Origin: Phycisphaerales bacterium
GTDB taxonomy: Bacteria; Planctomycetota; Phycisphaerae; Phycisphaerales; SM1A02
Assembly: GCA_014238205.1 (NCBI GenBank)
Contig: JABABM010000013.1
Span: forward strand, 1-64,000
Direction: 5' to 3'
DNA length: 64,000 nucleotides
Numbering within the stretch: the stretch's first letter is position 1; every line of letters starts with the position of its first letter. This document shows, piece after piece, positions 53,566 to 61,932 of this stretch. Below the pieces are notes generated by a model that was not told where the DNA came from, ran no database searches, and saw only the letters and a program-made list of their open reading frames with translations. Position numbers and translations under genes: made by a program.

Positions 53566-53757
53566 ATGAGAATTCCAAGATCCAATAATTGGATAGTCGT
53601 CCTCCTCTGTCTGCTCGTTGTAAACGTGATCCCACCTGCAACCACTCCGGTTGACCAGTGGACGGGCTGGACCTTCTCTTCACTGCTGGCCGCCGTGCTC
53701 TGCATCGTGTTCCTCCTGGTTGAAATCACCAGGCGGATGAAGATGAAGCACGACTGA
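53566..53757 (+). CDS. Small membrane protein of unknown function
   Basis: A 63-residue frame with two hydrophobic helices (WIVVLLCLLVVNVIPPA, FSSLLAAVLCIVFLLVEI) and a basic end (RRMKMKHD). It follows the arylsulfotransferase-like gene by 37 bases on the same strand. The helix pair and positive C-terminus favour a real protein. The ribosome site is weak and no family is recognised. Confidence 0.5.
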   Translation: MRIPRSNNWIVVLLCLLVVNVIPPATTPVDQWTGWTFSSLLAAVLCIVFLLVEITRRMKMKHD

Positions 53758-53786
53758 CGACCACTCCGGCAGGCTTTGATCCGAAC

Positions 53787-54158
53787 CTAGGCCTGGTGTC
53801 GCCTCGCCCCGGTGATCTTCCTGGCAGCGAACAACCCGATCCTCACGGTGTACCACCACGCGAAGGTCGCCAGCCCGGCGGGCATCCAGCCGAAGAGAAC
53901 GGAGCCCGTCAGTTGGGCCCCGTCGACGAAGGCTCTATCGGGCGCATCGGGCATCGACTGCCAGGCGCCGTACCCGTAGTGGGTACCGAGCACCAGCCCG
54001 AACCAGACGATCAGCGTTCCGATCAGGAAGGCGATGCACTGGACCCAGAAACGAAATCTCCAGGTCACCAGCAGGACCAGGGCGAGCATCAGAAGCATCG
54101 ATATGCCCAGGCAGGTGAAGAAGACGGTATGGAACGGGGTGATTTCGATATCTGTCAT
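53787..54158 (-). CDS. Small membrane protein, last gene of a three-gene operon
   Basis: A 123-residue protein from ATG at 54158, overlapping the previous stop as ATGA. It has four hydrophobic segments (TVFFTCLGISMLLMLALVLL, WVQCIAFLIGTLIVWFGLVL, QLTGSVLFGWMPAGLATFAW, VRIGLFAARK). The loop YGYGAWQSMPDAPDRAFVD is the only long polar part. No family is recognised. Its length and overlap indicate real translation coupled to the gene upstream. Confidence 0.7.
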   Translation of the reverse strand: MTDIEITPFHTVFFTCLGISMLLMLALVLLVTWRFRFWVQCIAFLIGTLIVWFGLVLGTHYGYGAWQSMPDAPDRAFVDGAQLTGSVLFGWMPAGLATFAWWYTVRIGLFAARKITGARRHQA

Positions 54159-54457
54159 CCGGTCACGATCAACACCATCCAGGCGAACCATGCGAGGCAG
54201 AGGGCAAGCATGACATACGACCAGATTCGCCAGTGCCCCTTGCAGATCGAGATGATTGAAAAGATCATGCAGAGGACCGCACTGCAACTGATCAAGAACG
54301 CATCGCCTATGAGGTCCAGCCCAAGGCCGATGCCCTCGCTCATCGATGTCGTCGTTTCTTCGGATTGCAGCAGCATGATTCCGAGCCAGATCACACCCAG
54401 CCCGAGAAACACGGTCGCGATGATTGGCAGCGGCTTCATGTCAATACGGTTCTTCAT
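54155..54457 (-). CDS. Small membrane protein, middle gene of a three-gene operon
   Basis: A 100-residue protein starting at 54457, where ATGA overlaps the stop of the upstream gene; this supports the start. It contains three hydrophobic helices (LPIIATVFLGLGVIWLGIML, LGLDLIGDAFLISCSAVLCM, RIWSYVMLALCLAWFAWMVL). Its own stop overlaps the next start in the same way. No family is recognised; the arrangement suggests a small membrane complex. Confidence 0.7.
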   Translation of the reverse strand: MKNRIDMKPLPIIATVFLGLGVIWLGIMLLQSEETTTSMSEGIGLGLDLIGDAFLISCSAVLCMIFSIISICKGHWRIWSYVMLALCLAWFAWMVLIVTG

Positions 54458-54801
54458 GAAGGGAGCGTACCATTCCTGAATCGGTTTTCGTATGAGCCCT
54501 CGACCGGCGCCCGGTTGATGATCGTTTCCTCGTCGACCTCGTACCATCCTGGACTTCCCCTTGGTGGAACCATCGTCCAGTAGATGAGACCATCCTGTTC
54601 GAAGTAGGTGAACAGGTTGTCGTAGAAGGGTTTCAGATCGCCGTGTTCACGGATGTGGATGACGGCCTTCCTGAAACAGTCCTGGTCGACTCGATCCTTG
54701 ACGATGTATTCATGGGGCCAGATTTCCGCGTACGTCGTGGCGAACGTCCACTCCACCTCGTTCATGAACTGTTCCAGTTCTCCGGGCCATGGCGTAGTCA
54801 T
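54454..54801 (-). CDS. Conserved-looking small soluble protein, first gene of a three-gene operon
   Basis: ATG at 54801 follows a GGGGGA box; the longer frame upstream runs through a hairpin and is rejected. The 115-residue protein has WTFATTYAEIWPHEYIVKD, a helix CFRKAVIHIREHGDL, FYDNLFTYFEQDGLIYWTM, and an end with TIINRAPVEGSYENRF. I have seen this layout (P-H-E-Y-I-V, Y-W-T-M, T-I-I-N-R) in small uncharacterised proteins of many bacteria, but I know no function. Cotranslation with two membrane proteins is shown by the ATGA overlaps. Confidence 0.8.
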   Translation of the reverse strand: MTTPWPGELEQFMNEVEWTFATTYAEIWPHEYIVKDRVDQDCFRKAVIHIREHGDLKPFYDNLFTYFEQDGLIYWTMVPPRGSPGWYEVDEETIINRAPVEGSYENRFRNGTLPS

Positions 54802-54858
54802 TGGCTGATCCCCCGTGGTCACCACCATCCTACACCCTCCTCCATCCATACAACACCA

Positions 54859-54886
54859 CAGCACCCCCGCTCCCGCGGGGGTGCTG
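54859..54886 (-). terminator. Strong GC-rich hairpin after the dockerin gene at 54922
   Basis: CAGCACCCCCGC and GCGGGGGTGCTG form a perfect 12-base stem with loop TCCC. It lies just beyond the stop of the reverse-strand gene at 54922 and upstream of the small operon. Same sequence type as the hairpins at 46775 and 63891. Confidence 0.7.
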
Positions 54887-54921
54887 TTGATCTTCTTCAT
54901 GTTGCGGCACGCACGTCTCGG

Positions 54922-55893
54922 TTACATGTTGTCACCCACAGGGTCACCGAGAATGACCATGCTCTGGAAATACTCGATCACGCCCGAATCCGACACCAGC
55001 AGGGCAGGCCACTGTGGCCAGTCGAAGGTGTCGTTGTAGAAGGGCAATGTCTGTTCCCAGTTGAGCACCGTAAGGTGATTGATGTCGTGGTTGATGGCAA
55101 CATCTTCGATCGGCAGGAATCCGTGGCAACGACCGTGCATCCAACCACCGTAGTGCGGCTCCATCTTGATGGTGTTGATGAACGTGTCGTCAAGACCGTT
55201 CAGTTCAAGATAGTCGGCGTATCCATCGATTCCGAACTGGCGAACCATGTCCATCACCGCAAGCTTCATCTCAGCCTGATCGCAGACGGTACGAGCGGTG
55301 CGTTGTATGTCGGCCAGGATCTGCGGGTCATAGGCCTCGTCCGTGATCCAACCGACCTTGGCACCCTGCATGGCGTACCAAAGTCCGACGCCCAGGAGAT
55401 CATTTTCCCAGGCCTGGCTGTTGTTGGTCAGCGCTTCGTCGAACGCCCACTGCCCGACCTCTTCATAGGTCAGTGCCGGGAGATCAAGGAATGCACGCAG
55501 GTTGTTGTAGGCCTCCATGGCCTCGGTGGTAATGGCTGTTCGGCCACCCACCATTTGATGGTGATGAGAGTTGTCATTCGAGTCGTGAAAACTGCCCCAC
55601 TCCGTAATGTCCATGTAATCGCCATGATTGTGGTCATGGCACATGCCCCAGCTGGACAGCACCGCCAGCAGGTCGTCGACTCCGACGGCACCGGATTCAT
55701 CGATGTCCATTGGGCACGGGTCGGGCTTCCCGGGGCAGTCTCCCCACCCGGAAATGATGGCAAGCACTTCATCGATGTTGACGTGTCCATCTCCGGTGAA
55801 GTCCGCCGGGCAGCATTCGCTGCTGAAGGCTGGTGAACTCGTGGCTAGAAGGCCTGTCATCAAGGCCAGTTGAAATACACTCCGATGTTTCAT
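54922..55893 (-). CDS. Secreted protein with N-terminal dockerin pair and unknown domain
   Basis: Start at 55893 has GGAGA upstream and gives a signal peptide (KHRSVFQLALMTGLLATSSP). Two dockerin-like EF-hands follow at once (ADFTGDGHVNIDEVLAIISG, MDIDESGAVGVDDLLAVLSS). The rest (about 100-323) is an unrecognised helical domain rich in His, Asp, Asn and Trp, with clusters such as DSNDNSHHHQMVGG and VAINHDINHLT that could bind metal. The N-terminal placing of the dockerin is shared only with the hyaluronidase-like protein in this window. It lies downstream of the propeller gene on the same strand. Confidence 0.85.
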   Translation of the reverse strand: MKHRSVFQLALMTGLLATSSPAFSSECCPADFTGDGHVNIDEVLAIISGWGDCPGKPDPCPMDIDESGAVGVDDLLAVLSSWGMCHDHNHGDYMDITEWGSFHDSNDNSHHHQMVGGRTAITTEAMEAYNNLRAFLDLPALTYEEVGQWAFDEALTNNSQAWENDLLGVGLWYAMQGAKVGWITDEAYDPQILADIQRTARTVCDQAEMKLAVMDMVRQFGIDGYADYLELNGLDDTFINTIKMEPHYGGWMHGRCHGFLPIEDVAINHDINHLTVLNWEQTLPFYNDTFDWPQWPALLVSDSGVIEYFQSMVILGDPVGDNM

Positions 55894-56123
55894 CTTGATG
55901 TCTCCTGTACTGGGTTGGTACTCCTCCCCCCAACTTCGTACTTGAACCACCAACCTTAAAATGGATTCTTGTTCTCTACCGTGAGAACTGCCTAACAGCC
56001 TGAGATGGAACTTGAGTTGGTCAAACGATTTGTGAGTTAATACATGCGCCTCACAGCCCATTAAACTTCATTTCAATTTGAATGCGAGTGCTGACGTACA
56101 TCCCCCCACTCCTCCACAACCCA

Positions 56124-56177
56124 CCCGTCTTCACGGGGGTGTTGTTTAAGCAACAAAGGCCCCAGGCGATGCCGGGG
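56124..56177 (-). terminator. Compound hairpin region after the beta-propeller gene
   Basis: Three small stems occur in a row: CCCGT/ACGGG near 56124-56137, GTTG/CAAC at 56141-56154, and CCCC-A-GGC/GCC-GGGG at 56160-56177. They lie between the end of the gene at 56226 and the start of the gene at 55893, all on the reverse strand. The first part shares the TTCACGGG and GTGTTGTT pattern with the intergenic repeats near 62620 and 63900. Confidence 0.45.
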
Positions 56178-56225
56178 GGCTGGGTTGGTGCGTGGATCGA
56201 TGACGACTGACCACCCCTGCAGGAT

Positions 56226-58133
56226 CTACTCGGGAAGACGAACGAACTTCGTCCACTTCCTGTAGTCACCAGTCTGGATTGACGCGTACAGCTCCGGTGC
56301 ATCGTCCGGGGTGTCCAGTTCAAGCGAATAGGTGCCCGCCCGGTGGAACTCGTCGACAGGACGGTCATGGAGCAGGCCGCCGAAGATGAAGACATTCATG
56401 ACCACGTGCCCATCCTCGGGCACCGTGTAGGTGATGGTGCTCGATGTTCCCCTGGTGATCGCCTTGATGGAGCAACGGTCGTTGTCGAAGGCGGGTTCAG
56501 TGGGTCGGTCCTGCCTGCCCGGTGAATACGGCGAATACCTGTACACCCGGTTGCCGACGGCGTACATCTCGTCCTCGCTCACCTTCAGGAACTTGTTGAT
56601 GACATCGCCGTACACCAGGTCGATCTGGATGGGCTCCCATGTCTCGCCACCGTTCCAGGTCTGGAGGGTGTGGCTGGGATATCCGCCGATCCACCCCACC
56701 TGGTCGTTGAGAAACCCGATGCCGTTGGCATGGAACCCGTCGGTGAACGACCGTTCCGTCCAGGTTGCACCGCCGTCGTAGGTCTGGATCCACTTGTCGA
56801 TGTCGTATCCACCTGAACAGACTGCGTAGCCGAACAGGTCGGAGGCAAACCCCATCTTCCAGTAATGGCCGGACTGGTTCGTCTTCCTGGTGACCCAGGT
56901 CACCCCACCGTCCTCCGTGTACACGAGTGATGCTCGGCCCTGCAGGTTCGAACCGGTGATGTAACCGCGCAGGGGTGTCTCGAAGTGGATATCGACGAGG
57001 GTCCAGTAACTGTCATTCAGATCCCGCGAGACCCACGTCGCCCCCCCATCGGTTGACGAGACGAAGTACGCCTCTCCGGCATACCGCCCGGCACCATGAA
57101 TCGTGTCTGCGTCGACTGCCTGGATGCCACAGATGCCATCGGGAATCGGGCCATCAATGGCGCTCAGCGGAACGGCTGTCCAGGTGAGTCCTCCGTCGTC
57201 GGTGACATACAGGGGGTTGGTATCGGTCGTGTGACCGATCCAGCTTCCGGGTCCGAGATTCCCGACGAAACCGTGCAGTTCATCGGAGAACGAGATCGTC
57301 CTGAAGGATGTGCCGGGCTGATTCGCCACGAGCAGCCAGCTGTCACCGGCATCCGTCGACTTCCAGATTTCACCACTGACGTTGCAGATCCAGATGGTGT
57401 CGCCGATGACATCGATGCTGTCATGGTGCAGGAAGGGCGCTACTGGCGAGTTGATCAGCACCTCCCATGAACCCTGCAGCGGGCACGGGCCCCAGCCGGC
57501 GATGACCTGAAGCAGGTCATTGACCCCGACCTGACCATCCTCGTCGAGGTCCTCGGGGCAATCTTCACACGTACCCCATTGGGAGATGATCGCCAGAATG
57601 TCCATAACGTTCGTCACCTGGTCCTCGTTGACGTCGGTCGGGCAGTACTGCGGGATGTCCTGGTCGTTGTTGTTCAGGGTCAGCATGCCGCTGCCGAATG
57701 AATCTTCCTGCCAGCCGCCGACGCGGATCAGGTACTGGCAATCCGGTTGCGCAGGGAACTCGACGACGGAGTGATATGGCTGGCAATCGGAATTGCCGGC
57801 GGCATCGCCACTGCAAGCGAGGTACTCCAGTCCATCACAGCCTGCATCCGTTGCCTGGTAGACAATGATGCTCGTGTCGAAGGAGTCCGGGTCGCATGTC
57901 GAGAGCGTGACCACGCCCTCGTTCCTGGCGTGGTATGAGAACCAGATGTCCTTGTGCAAGCCTCCCATGAGGGTGCACTCGCTGTAGAGGTCGTACTCGC
58001 TGTCGGTGTGGTTCGTCGTGTCATAGGACGTGATGCCCTCGTCGACTGCAATCGGATCGGCGCACGTATCACCATCGACGCCGAGGCCCTGGACACCGAC
58101 TGCCGCCATGAGAATGATGGTGTGTACTGGCAT
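56226..58133 (-). CDS. Secreted beta-propeller (BNR/Ycf48-like) protein with internal dockerin pair
   Basis: A 635-residue secreted protein (signal PVHTIILMAAVGVQG). Residues about 22-150 form a beta-sandwich of the pre-peptidase or surface type (TCADPIAVDEGITSYDTT, HKDIWFSYHA). Two dockerin-like EF-hands sit in the middle (TDVNEDQVTNVMDILAIISQ, EDLDEDGQVGVNDLLQVIAG). Then come six or so propeller blades with the BNR/Asp-box (STDAGDSWLLV, TDDGGLTWTAV, STDGGATWVSR, TEDGGVTWVTR, TYDGGATWTER, TWNGGETWEPI), like Ycf48/HCF136 or sialidase-type propellers. A short beta domain ends it. No catalytic site is evident; probably binding or structural. AGGAG precedes the ATG. Confidence 0.88.
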   Translation of the reverse strand: MPVHTIILMAAVGVQGLGVDGDTCADPIAVDEGITSYDTTNHTDSEYDLYSECTLMGGLHKDIWFSYHARNEGVVTLSTCDPDSFDTSIIVYQATDAGCDGLEYLACSGDAAGNSDCQPYHSVVEFPAQPDCQYLIRVGGWQEDSFGSGMLTLNNNDQDIPQYCPTDVNEDQVTNVMDILAIISQWGTCEDCPEDLDEDGQVGVNDLLQVIAGWGPCPLQGSWEVLINSPVAPFLHHDSIDVIGDTIWICNVSGEIWKSTDAGDSWLLVANQPGTSFRTISFSDELHGFVGNLGPGSWIGHTTDTNPLYVTDDGGLTWTAVPLSAIDGPIPDGICGIQAVDADTIHGAGRYAGEAYFVSSTDGGATWVSRDLNDSYWTLVDIHFETPLRGYITGSNLQGRASLVYTEDGGVTWVTRKTNQSGHYWKMGFASDLFGYAVCSGGYDIDKWIQTYDGGATWTERSFTDGFHANGIGFLNDQVGWIGGYPSHTLQTWNGGETWEPIQIDLVYGDVINKFLKVSEDEMYAVGNRVYRYSPYSPGRQDRPTEPAFDNDRCSIKAITRGTSSTITYTVPEDGHVVMNVFIFGGLLHDRPVDEFHRAGTYSLELDTPDDAPELYASIQTGDYRKWTKFVRLPE

Positions 58134-58203
58134 GCATCCTGCTCCTGAGCATCATTGAACCACCCCAGGCACGGCCAATCAAGAAATCAATTCAAACTCC
58201 CCT

Positions 58204-58279
58204 CCTGCCGCCCAGAAACGCTCACTATCCTCTGAATTGCCAGAATTTCATTGCCCAGGTTCGGCCCATCAACTGTAAT
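58204..58279 (+). promoter_or_regulatory. Conserved promoter module, copy A
   Basis: An upstream element CCTGCCGCCCAGAAACGC (from 58204) is followed by CTGAAT and AATTTC words, then TTGCCC at 58251-58256, a 17-base spacer and TGTAAT at 58274-58279. The gene start is at 58300. The upstream element lies 47 bases before the -35, exactly as in copy B at 62674, and the same module begins at 63951 (46 bases). Confidence 0.65.
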
Positions 58280-58299
58280 GGACAGTTGGAGAAAGAACC

Positions 58300-59358
58300 A
58301 TGAGACACCTGGTTGCATGTGTAATTGTGCTTGGGCTAGCCGGCTCGAGCCTTGCCGATACCTGGACCGTCGATGACGACGGACCGGCTGACTTCGACAA
58401 CATTCAAAGTGCGATCATCCTGGCTTCACCCGGCGACACGGTACTGGTCGCACCGGGAACATATACGAGGCTCTTTCTCAACAACTACGTGATTGATCTG
58501 ATGGGCAAGCCGATTTCGGTCCGTGCAACGGGATCTCCCGGCAAGACCATCCTCGACGGCGAAGGACTGTGCTTGAATGTGGTTCAATGCAGTACCGGCG
58601 AAATAGCCAATACACGCATTGAAGGATTCACCATCACTGGTGGCAGCAGCAGCGGAATCCTCATCAACGAAGGGTCGAATGGAAGTGTGCCCAGCTGGCC
58701 CACGATCATCGGGTGCACGATCTCCGGAAACCCACAAGGGGCAAAAGTCCTGGGGACCAGTTCCCTTGTCCCTGAGTTCATCGACTGCACGATCGAGAAC
58801 AACACCGCGGCAGGAATCTATCTCGGACTCGCATCCTCCCTGACAGGCTGCACGATCAGGAACAATACCGGCGACTATGGAATGTTTGCGAACGACAACA
58901 GCGTCATCAGTGACTGCGAAATCACGGGAAACAACTGCGCGTATGGCGGCGTCGTCTGCGGATCCGCCGTGTTCACGCGATGCATCGTTTCGGGCAACAC
59001 GGCTCTTACGGGAATTGGTGGTGGAATCAGGAGCAATCCAGCCAGCCCCGACCCGACACTGTCGGAGACCAGCGTGTGTGACAACGTTCCAAACCAGGTC
59101 GACGGTGGGTACATCGATGCCGGGGGCAACACGATTGCAGAAGAATGCCCGCCGACAGGAGCGTGCTGCACGAACGGCGGGTGTGTCGCTGCCCTGGAGG
59201 AAGACTGCCTCGCCTTCTACGGCACATGGCATGGTGTAGGCACGACCTGCTATGAACAGAACTGCCCAGAACCCTGCCAGGGCGACGTGAACACCGACGG
59301 CACCGTCGACGTGCTCGACCTGCTTGACGTAATTTCGGCCTGGGGCCCCTGCCCGTAA
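58300..59358 (+). CDS. Secreted parallel beta-helix protein with C-terminal dockerin
   Basis: A 352-residue protein with signal peptide (RHLVACVIVLGLAGSSLA); GGAGAAAG precedes the ATG. The cap DNIQSAIILASPGDTVLVAP is followed by beta-helix coils (IEGFTITGG, PTIIGCTISGN, PEFIDCTIENN, SSLTGCTIRNN, SVISDCEITGN, AVFTRCIVSGN). Near the end is the cysteine segment GACCTNGGCVAALEEDC, and the protein closes with one dockerin-like EF-hand (GDVNTDGTVDVLDLLDVISA). The layout is that of the protein at 10870, but shorter. Polysaccharide binding or lyase activity is possible; no catalytic residues can be named. Confidence 0.87.
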   Translation: MRHLVACVIVLGLAGSSLADTWTVDDDGPADFDNIQSAIILASPGDTVLVAPGTYTRLFLNNYVIDLMGKPISVRATGSPGKTILDGEGLCLNVVQCSTGEIANTRIEGFTITGGSSSGILINEGSNGSVPSWPTIIGCTISGNPQGAKVLGTSSLVPEFIDCTIENNTAAGIYLGLASSLTGCTIRNNTGDYGMFANDNSVISDCEITGNNCAYGGVVCGSAVFTRCIVSGNTALTGIGGGIRSNPASPDPTLSETSVCDNVPNQVDGGYIDAGGNTIAEECPPTGACCTNGGCVAALEEDCLAFYGTWHGVGTTCYEQNCPEPCQGDVNTDGTVDVLDLLDVISAWGPCP

Positions 59359-59390
59359 CACTCGGGCCATCCCCCACTCCAGCTTGGATT

Positions 59391-61805
59391 TCAGGGGAGT
59401 GACGAGGCGAGAGGTCGCAGTTCGACAGGATCGTCATCGGCTTCGATCTCGATGATCAGTTCCGGTATGCCGAGGGACTCGATCTTCTCGGGCTTCCATC
59501 TCTTTCGCTCCAGTTCACCTTCGAGCTTTCGCAGTTCCGGGATCTCGCTTCGAGCCGCACCGCCGTACTGGCGGAGGATTGCAAGGCAACGATTGATCCG
59601 GTTGTCCAACCCCCACCGATCTGGATCGATCATCGACATGCAGAGTGGCACACCCTCGGCAATCCGGTGCTCGGCCAGGACCTCCAGTCCTGCAAGTCGG
59701 ATGCCGTCGGCGAACATGATGCCGCTGGGCGCCGGTTCGATGATTGCCTCGTGTATCGCCGGAAGCAGTGGTTCGATCGCCTCGTAGGAAAGGTTCTTGT
59801 AGACGGAACTGAAACTCTCCCTTGCACGTCCGTCCTCGTTGCCAAGCCCGGCAACGACTGCGATCTGCAGTGCTTCCGGGTCTACGCCTTCCAGCGAGCG
59901 ACCGAGCATGCCATTTCGTTGATCGAACAGGGCGAAGCACAGGTAACGCTGCTGCATCCCGCGTGGGTCGGCAGCGTCAGGACCTTCCGCAAGCATCGCC
60001 AGCAGATCGGGCATGACCGGCATCGCAGGCTGGCCGATCGCGGCAATCGCTTCTGCAGCCTTGATCCGGAGCCAGAGGTCGTCGGCTTCGAGTTTCGATC
60101 GAATCGCAGGGATCAGCGGTGCCGCCCGTTCCTTGAGCATGATCGCAGCCTGGCAGGCGCCAATCTGGGCATGCAGGTCCCCGTCGCGAAGCAACAGTTC
60201 CAGGGCAGGCGTCGGATCGCCTTCGCGACGAGCGAGTTCGATCGCGGCACGTTCACGCACCACGGGCGACCAGCTCTCGAGATTCCCCACCAGCGTCTGC
60301 TCGGAACGGTCAGCCCACGTCGTAAGACGGGTCCGAGACCCCCAGTCCCGCCCATCGGCAACGAGTGACTCGGCGGTCTCGCGAGTGACCTGGGGAACCA
60401 TGCTTGGGCTGCGACCTGCGAGATAGGTCGTGCCCAGGGGTTGCGCATAGGCAAGCAGGAAGGCGCCGGTCGCGTCCCAGCCACCGTAGCTGTCAGGCTT
60501 CGCCTGGGGAGGCCCTTGGTGCTGGAATGACCCATCCCATCGACGCGCAAGGTCGTAGTACCAGCCGAACTCCTCCATCCACGCCCCGCTTGCGCGCGGA
60601 CCAGACAGCGCGACGCCTGGCATCGCCCAGAGCATGTTGAAGTAGTTGCCGGTGTGCCCGTTGTCCCGTTCGTTTCCATGCGAAGCGACACTCATGCGAG
60701 AGAAGTACTCGGCGGCCTCGGCATCCTCCAGCAGGTTGAAGAGTACGGCGGAGACGCCGTTCTTCCCATTGTCGTCGTGGGCCTCGATCCACGGGTGGTG
60801 GTCGCCGTAGGGAACGCTCCCCTTGCCGACGTAGAAACGGATGAGTCGAGCGCTTTTCTCGATCGCCTCGTCGAGTTCGGGATTCTCGACGCCGGCCTTG
60901 CGGGCGAGCACCAGGGAGACACTCAGCGGCAGCCCGGGGGCGTTCATCATGCCGTATCCGGCCAACCGACCATTCCCTTGCACGAATCGATGACCCCAGG
61001 ATCCAACTGCGCTCTGACCGCGAACGATCTCCATCGTGATGCGCTCGAGATCCGGCATGAAGGTGCGATCGCCGGTGGCAAGCACGTATTCCGCCATCAG
61101 GATGTTCACGGGGCCATACCACCACGAATGCAGTGACCTTCGTTCAAGATCGGAGTACGTCGATGCCCACTCGACTTCTCTTCTCACCAGCGGGAGGTAC
61201 TCGGGATTGCCGCTGGCGAGCAATGCCAGCGCATTGAGGGAACGTTCGATGGGGTTGCCCTTGCCCGGGTTGTCCGCCATCTGTTCCGCCAGGGCGGCGC
61301 ATCCATCCTCGAAGATGCGTGTCGACTTCGAGCAGTCGAAGGGGGCGGTGGAGGCGTAGGGCCCGAGAACCGGGAGTGGCACCGTGATCTCCTTGCGTCG
61401 ACCATCACGCCACCTTTCAAGAAGCAGCTTGCCGTTTGAGGCCTCGGCATCGCTTATTGCGCGACCCAACTCGGTTCGCGGGTCGAACCTGAATGACCGG
61501 CCAGCAGCCCCGAGAATCACGTCACCGGGTTGCAGGATGCCATCGGCGGGAGAGCCGGCCTCGACGCTGGTGACCATGATCTGTCTGGCCTCGGAGGTTT
61601 CCAGCTTGTTGCTGTACATCCATCCGCGCGCACCGGTCGGTCCGAGATTCCAATCATGCGTCGAGTTCTCGGGGATGGAACCGCCCTCGGTGAAGTCGGG
61701 AATGTCCGGATTCACGTGTACGTCGGCGGCCGGGGAAGGTGCAACGAGCATGCACAGCAACACGATGGGTGCAATGAATGATTTCCGAGTAGCCATACCC
61801 CACAT
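59391..61805 (-). CDS. DUF6288-like secreted protein with PDZ, helical toroid and HEAT-like repeats
   Basis: ATG at 61805 has an AGGGGAG box seven bases upstream; ATG at 61796 (MATRKSF) is an alternative. The roughly 800-residue protein has a signal peptide (SFIAPIVLLCMLVAPSPAA), a PDZ-like domain with the DGILQPGDVILGAAGRSFRF signature, and a large alpha/alpha-barrel region (PGKGNPIERSLNALALLASG, SVPYGDHHPWIEAHDDNG, WDGSFQHQGPPQAKPDS). It ends with HEAT-like repeats (RIKAAEAIAAIGQPAMPVMP). This matches planctomycete DUF6288 proteins. Function unknown; the toroid resembles those that bind or cleave glycans or prenylated peptides. No dockerin is present, unlike its neighbours. Confidence 0.87.
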   Translation of the reverse strand: MWGMATRKSFIAPIVLLCMLVAPSPAADVHVNPDIPDFTEGGSIPENSTHDWNLGPTGARGWMYSNKLETSEARQIMVTSVEAGSPADGILQPGDVILGAAGRSFRFDPRTELGRAISDAEASNGKLLLERWRDGRRKEITVPLPVLGPYASTAPFDCSKSTRIFEDGCAALAEQMADNPGKGNPIERSLNALALLASGNPEYLPLVRREVEWASTYSDLERRSLHSWWYGPVNILMAEYVLATGDRTFMPDLERITMEIVRGQSAVGSWGHRFVQGNGRLAGYGMMNAPGLPLSVSLVLARKAGVENPELDEAIEKSARLIRFYVGKGSVPYGDHHPWIEAHDDNGKNGVSAVLFNLLEDAEAAEYFSRMSVASHGNERDNGHTGNYFNMLWAMPGVALSGPRASGAWMEEFGWYYDLARRWDGSFQHQGPPQAKPDSYGGWDATGAFLLAYAQPLGTTYLAGRSPSMVPQVTRETAESLVADGRDWGSRTRLTTWADRSEQTLVGNLESWSPVVRERAAIELARREGDPTPALELLLRDGDLHAQIGACQAAIMLKERAAPLIPAIRSKLEADDLWLRIKAAEAIAAIGQPAMPVMPDLLAMLAEGPDAADPRGMQQRYLCFALFDQRNGMLGRSLEGVDPEALQIAVVAGLGNEDGRARESFSSVYKNLSYEAIEPLLPAIHEAIIEPAPSGIMFADGIRLAGLEVLAEHRIAEGVPLCMSMIDPDRWGLDNRINRCLAILRQYGGAARSEIPELRKLEGELERKRWKPEKIESLGIPELIIEIEADDDPVELRPLASSLP

Positions 61806-61853
61806 CCTACGACTCCCCTCTTGCCGCCTCAAGAACACGTGTTGTTTTTGGCA

Positions 61854-61883
61854 TTGACCTGCTGCCGCAAACAGGTCTAATAC
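61854..61883 (+). promoter_or_regulatory. Candidate sigma-70 promoter for the dioxygenase-like gene
   Basis: TTGACC at 61854-61859 and TAATAC at 61878-61883 are 18 bases apart, about 50 bases before the ATG at 61933. Both boxes are near consensus. A CCCCTCTTGCCGCC word at 61815-61828 recalls the upstream element of the conserved promoter modules, but its spacing to the -35 differs. Confidence 0.55.
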
Positions 61884-61932
61884 GTATTCCCCGGGCTTGG
61901 CCATATGAGTCCCTGCAGGAGAGTGACCTTCC

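Noticed and set aside
54643-55836. Forward open frame of 397 codons
   Set aside because: It lies opposite the small operon and the dockerin gene at 54922-55893, whose signal peptide, EF-hands and ribosome site are convincing.
58426-59370. Reverse open frame of 314 codons
   Set aside because: Opposite the beta-helix/dockerin gene; it has no start signal or domain.
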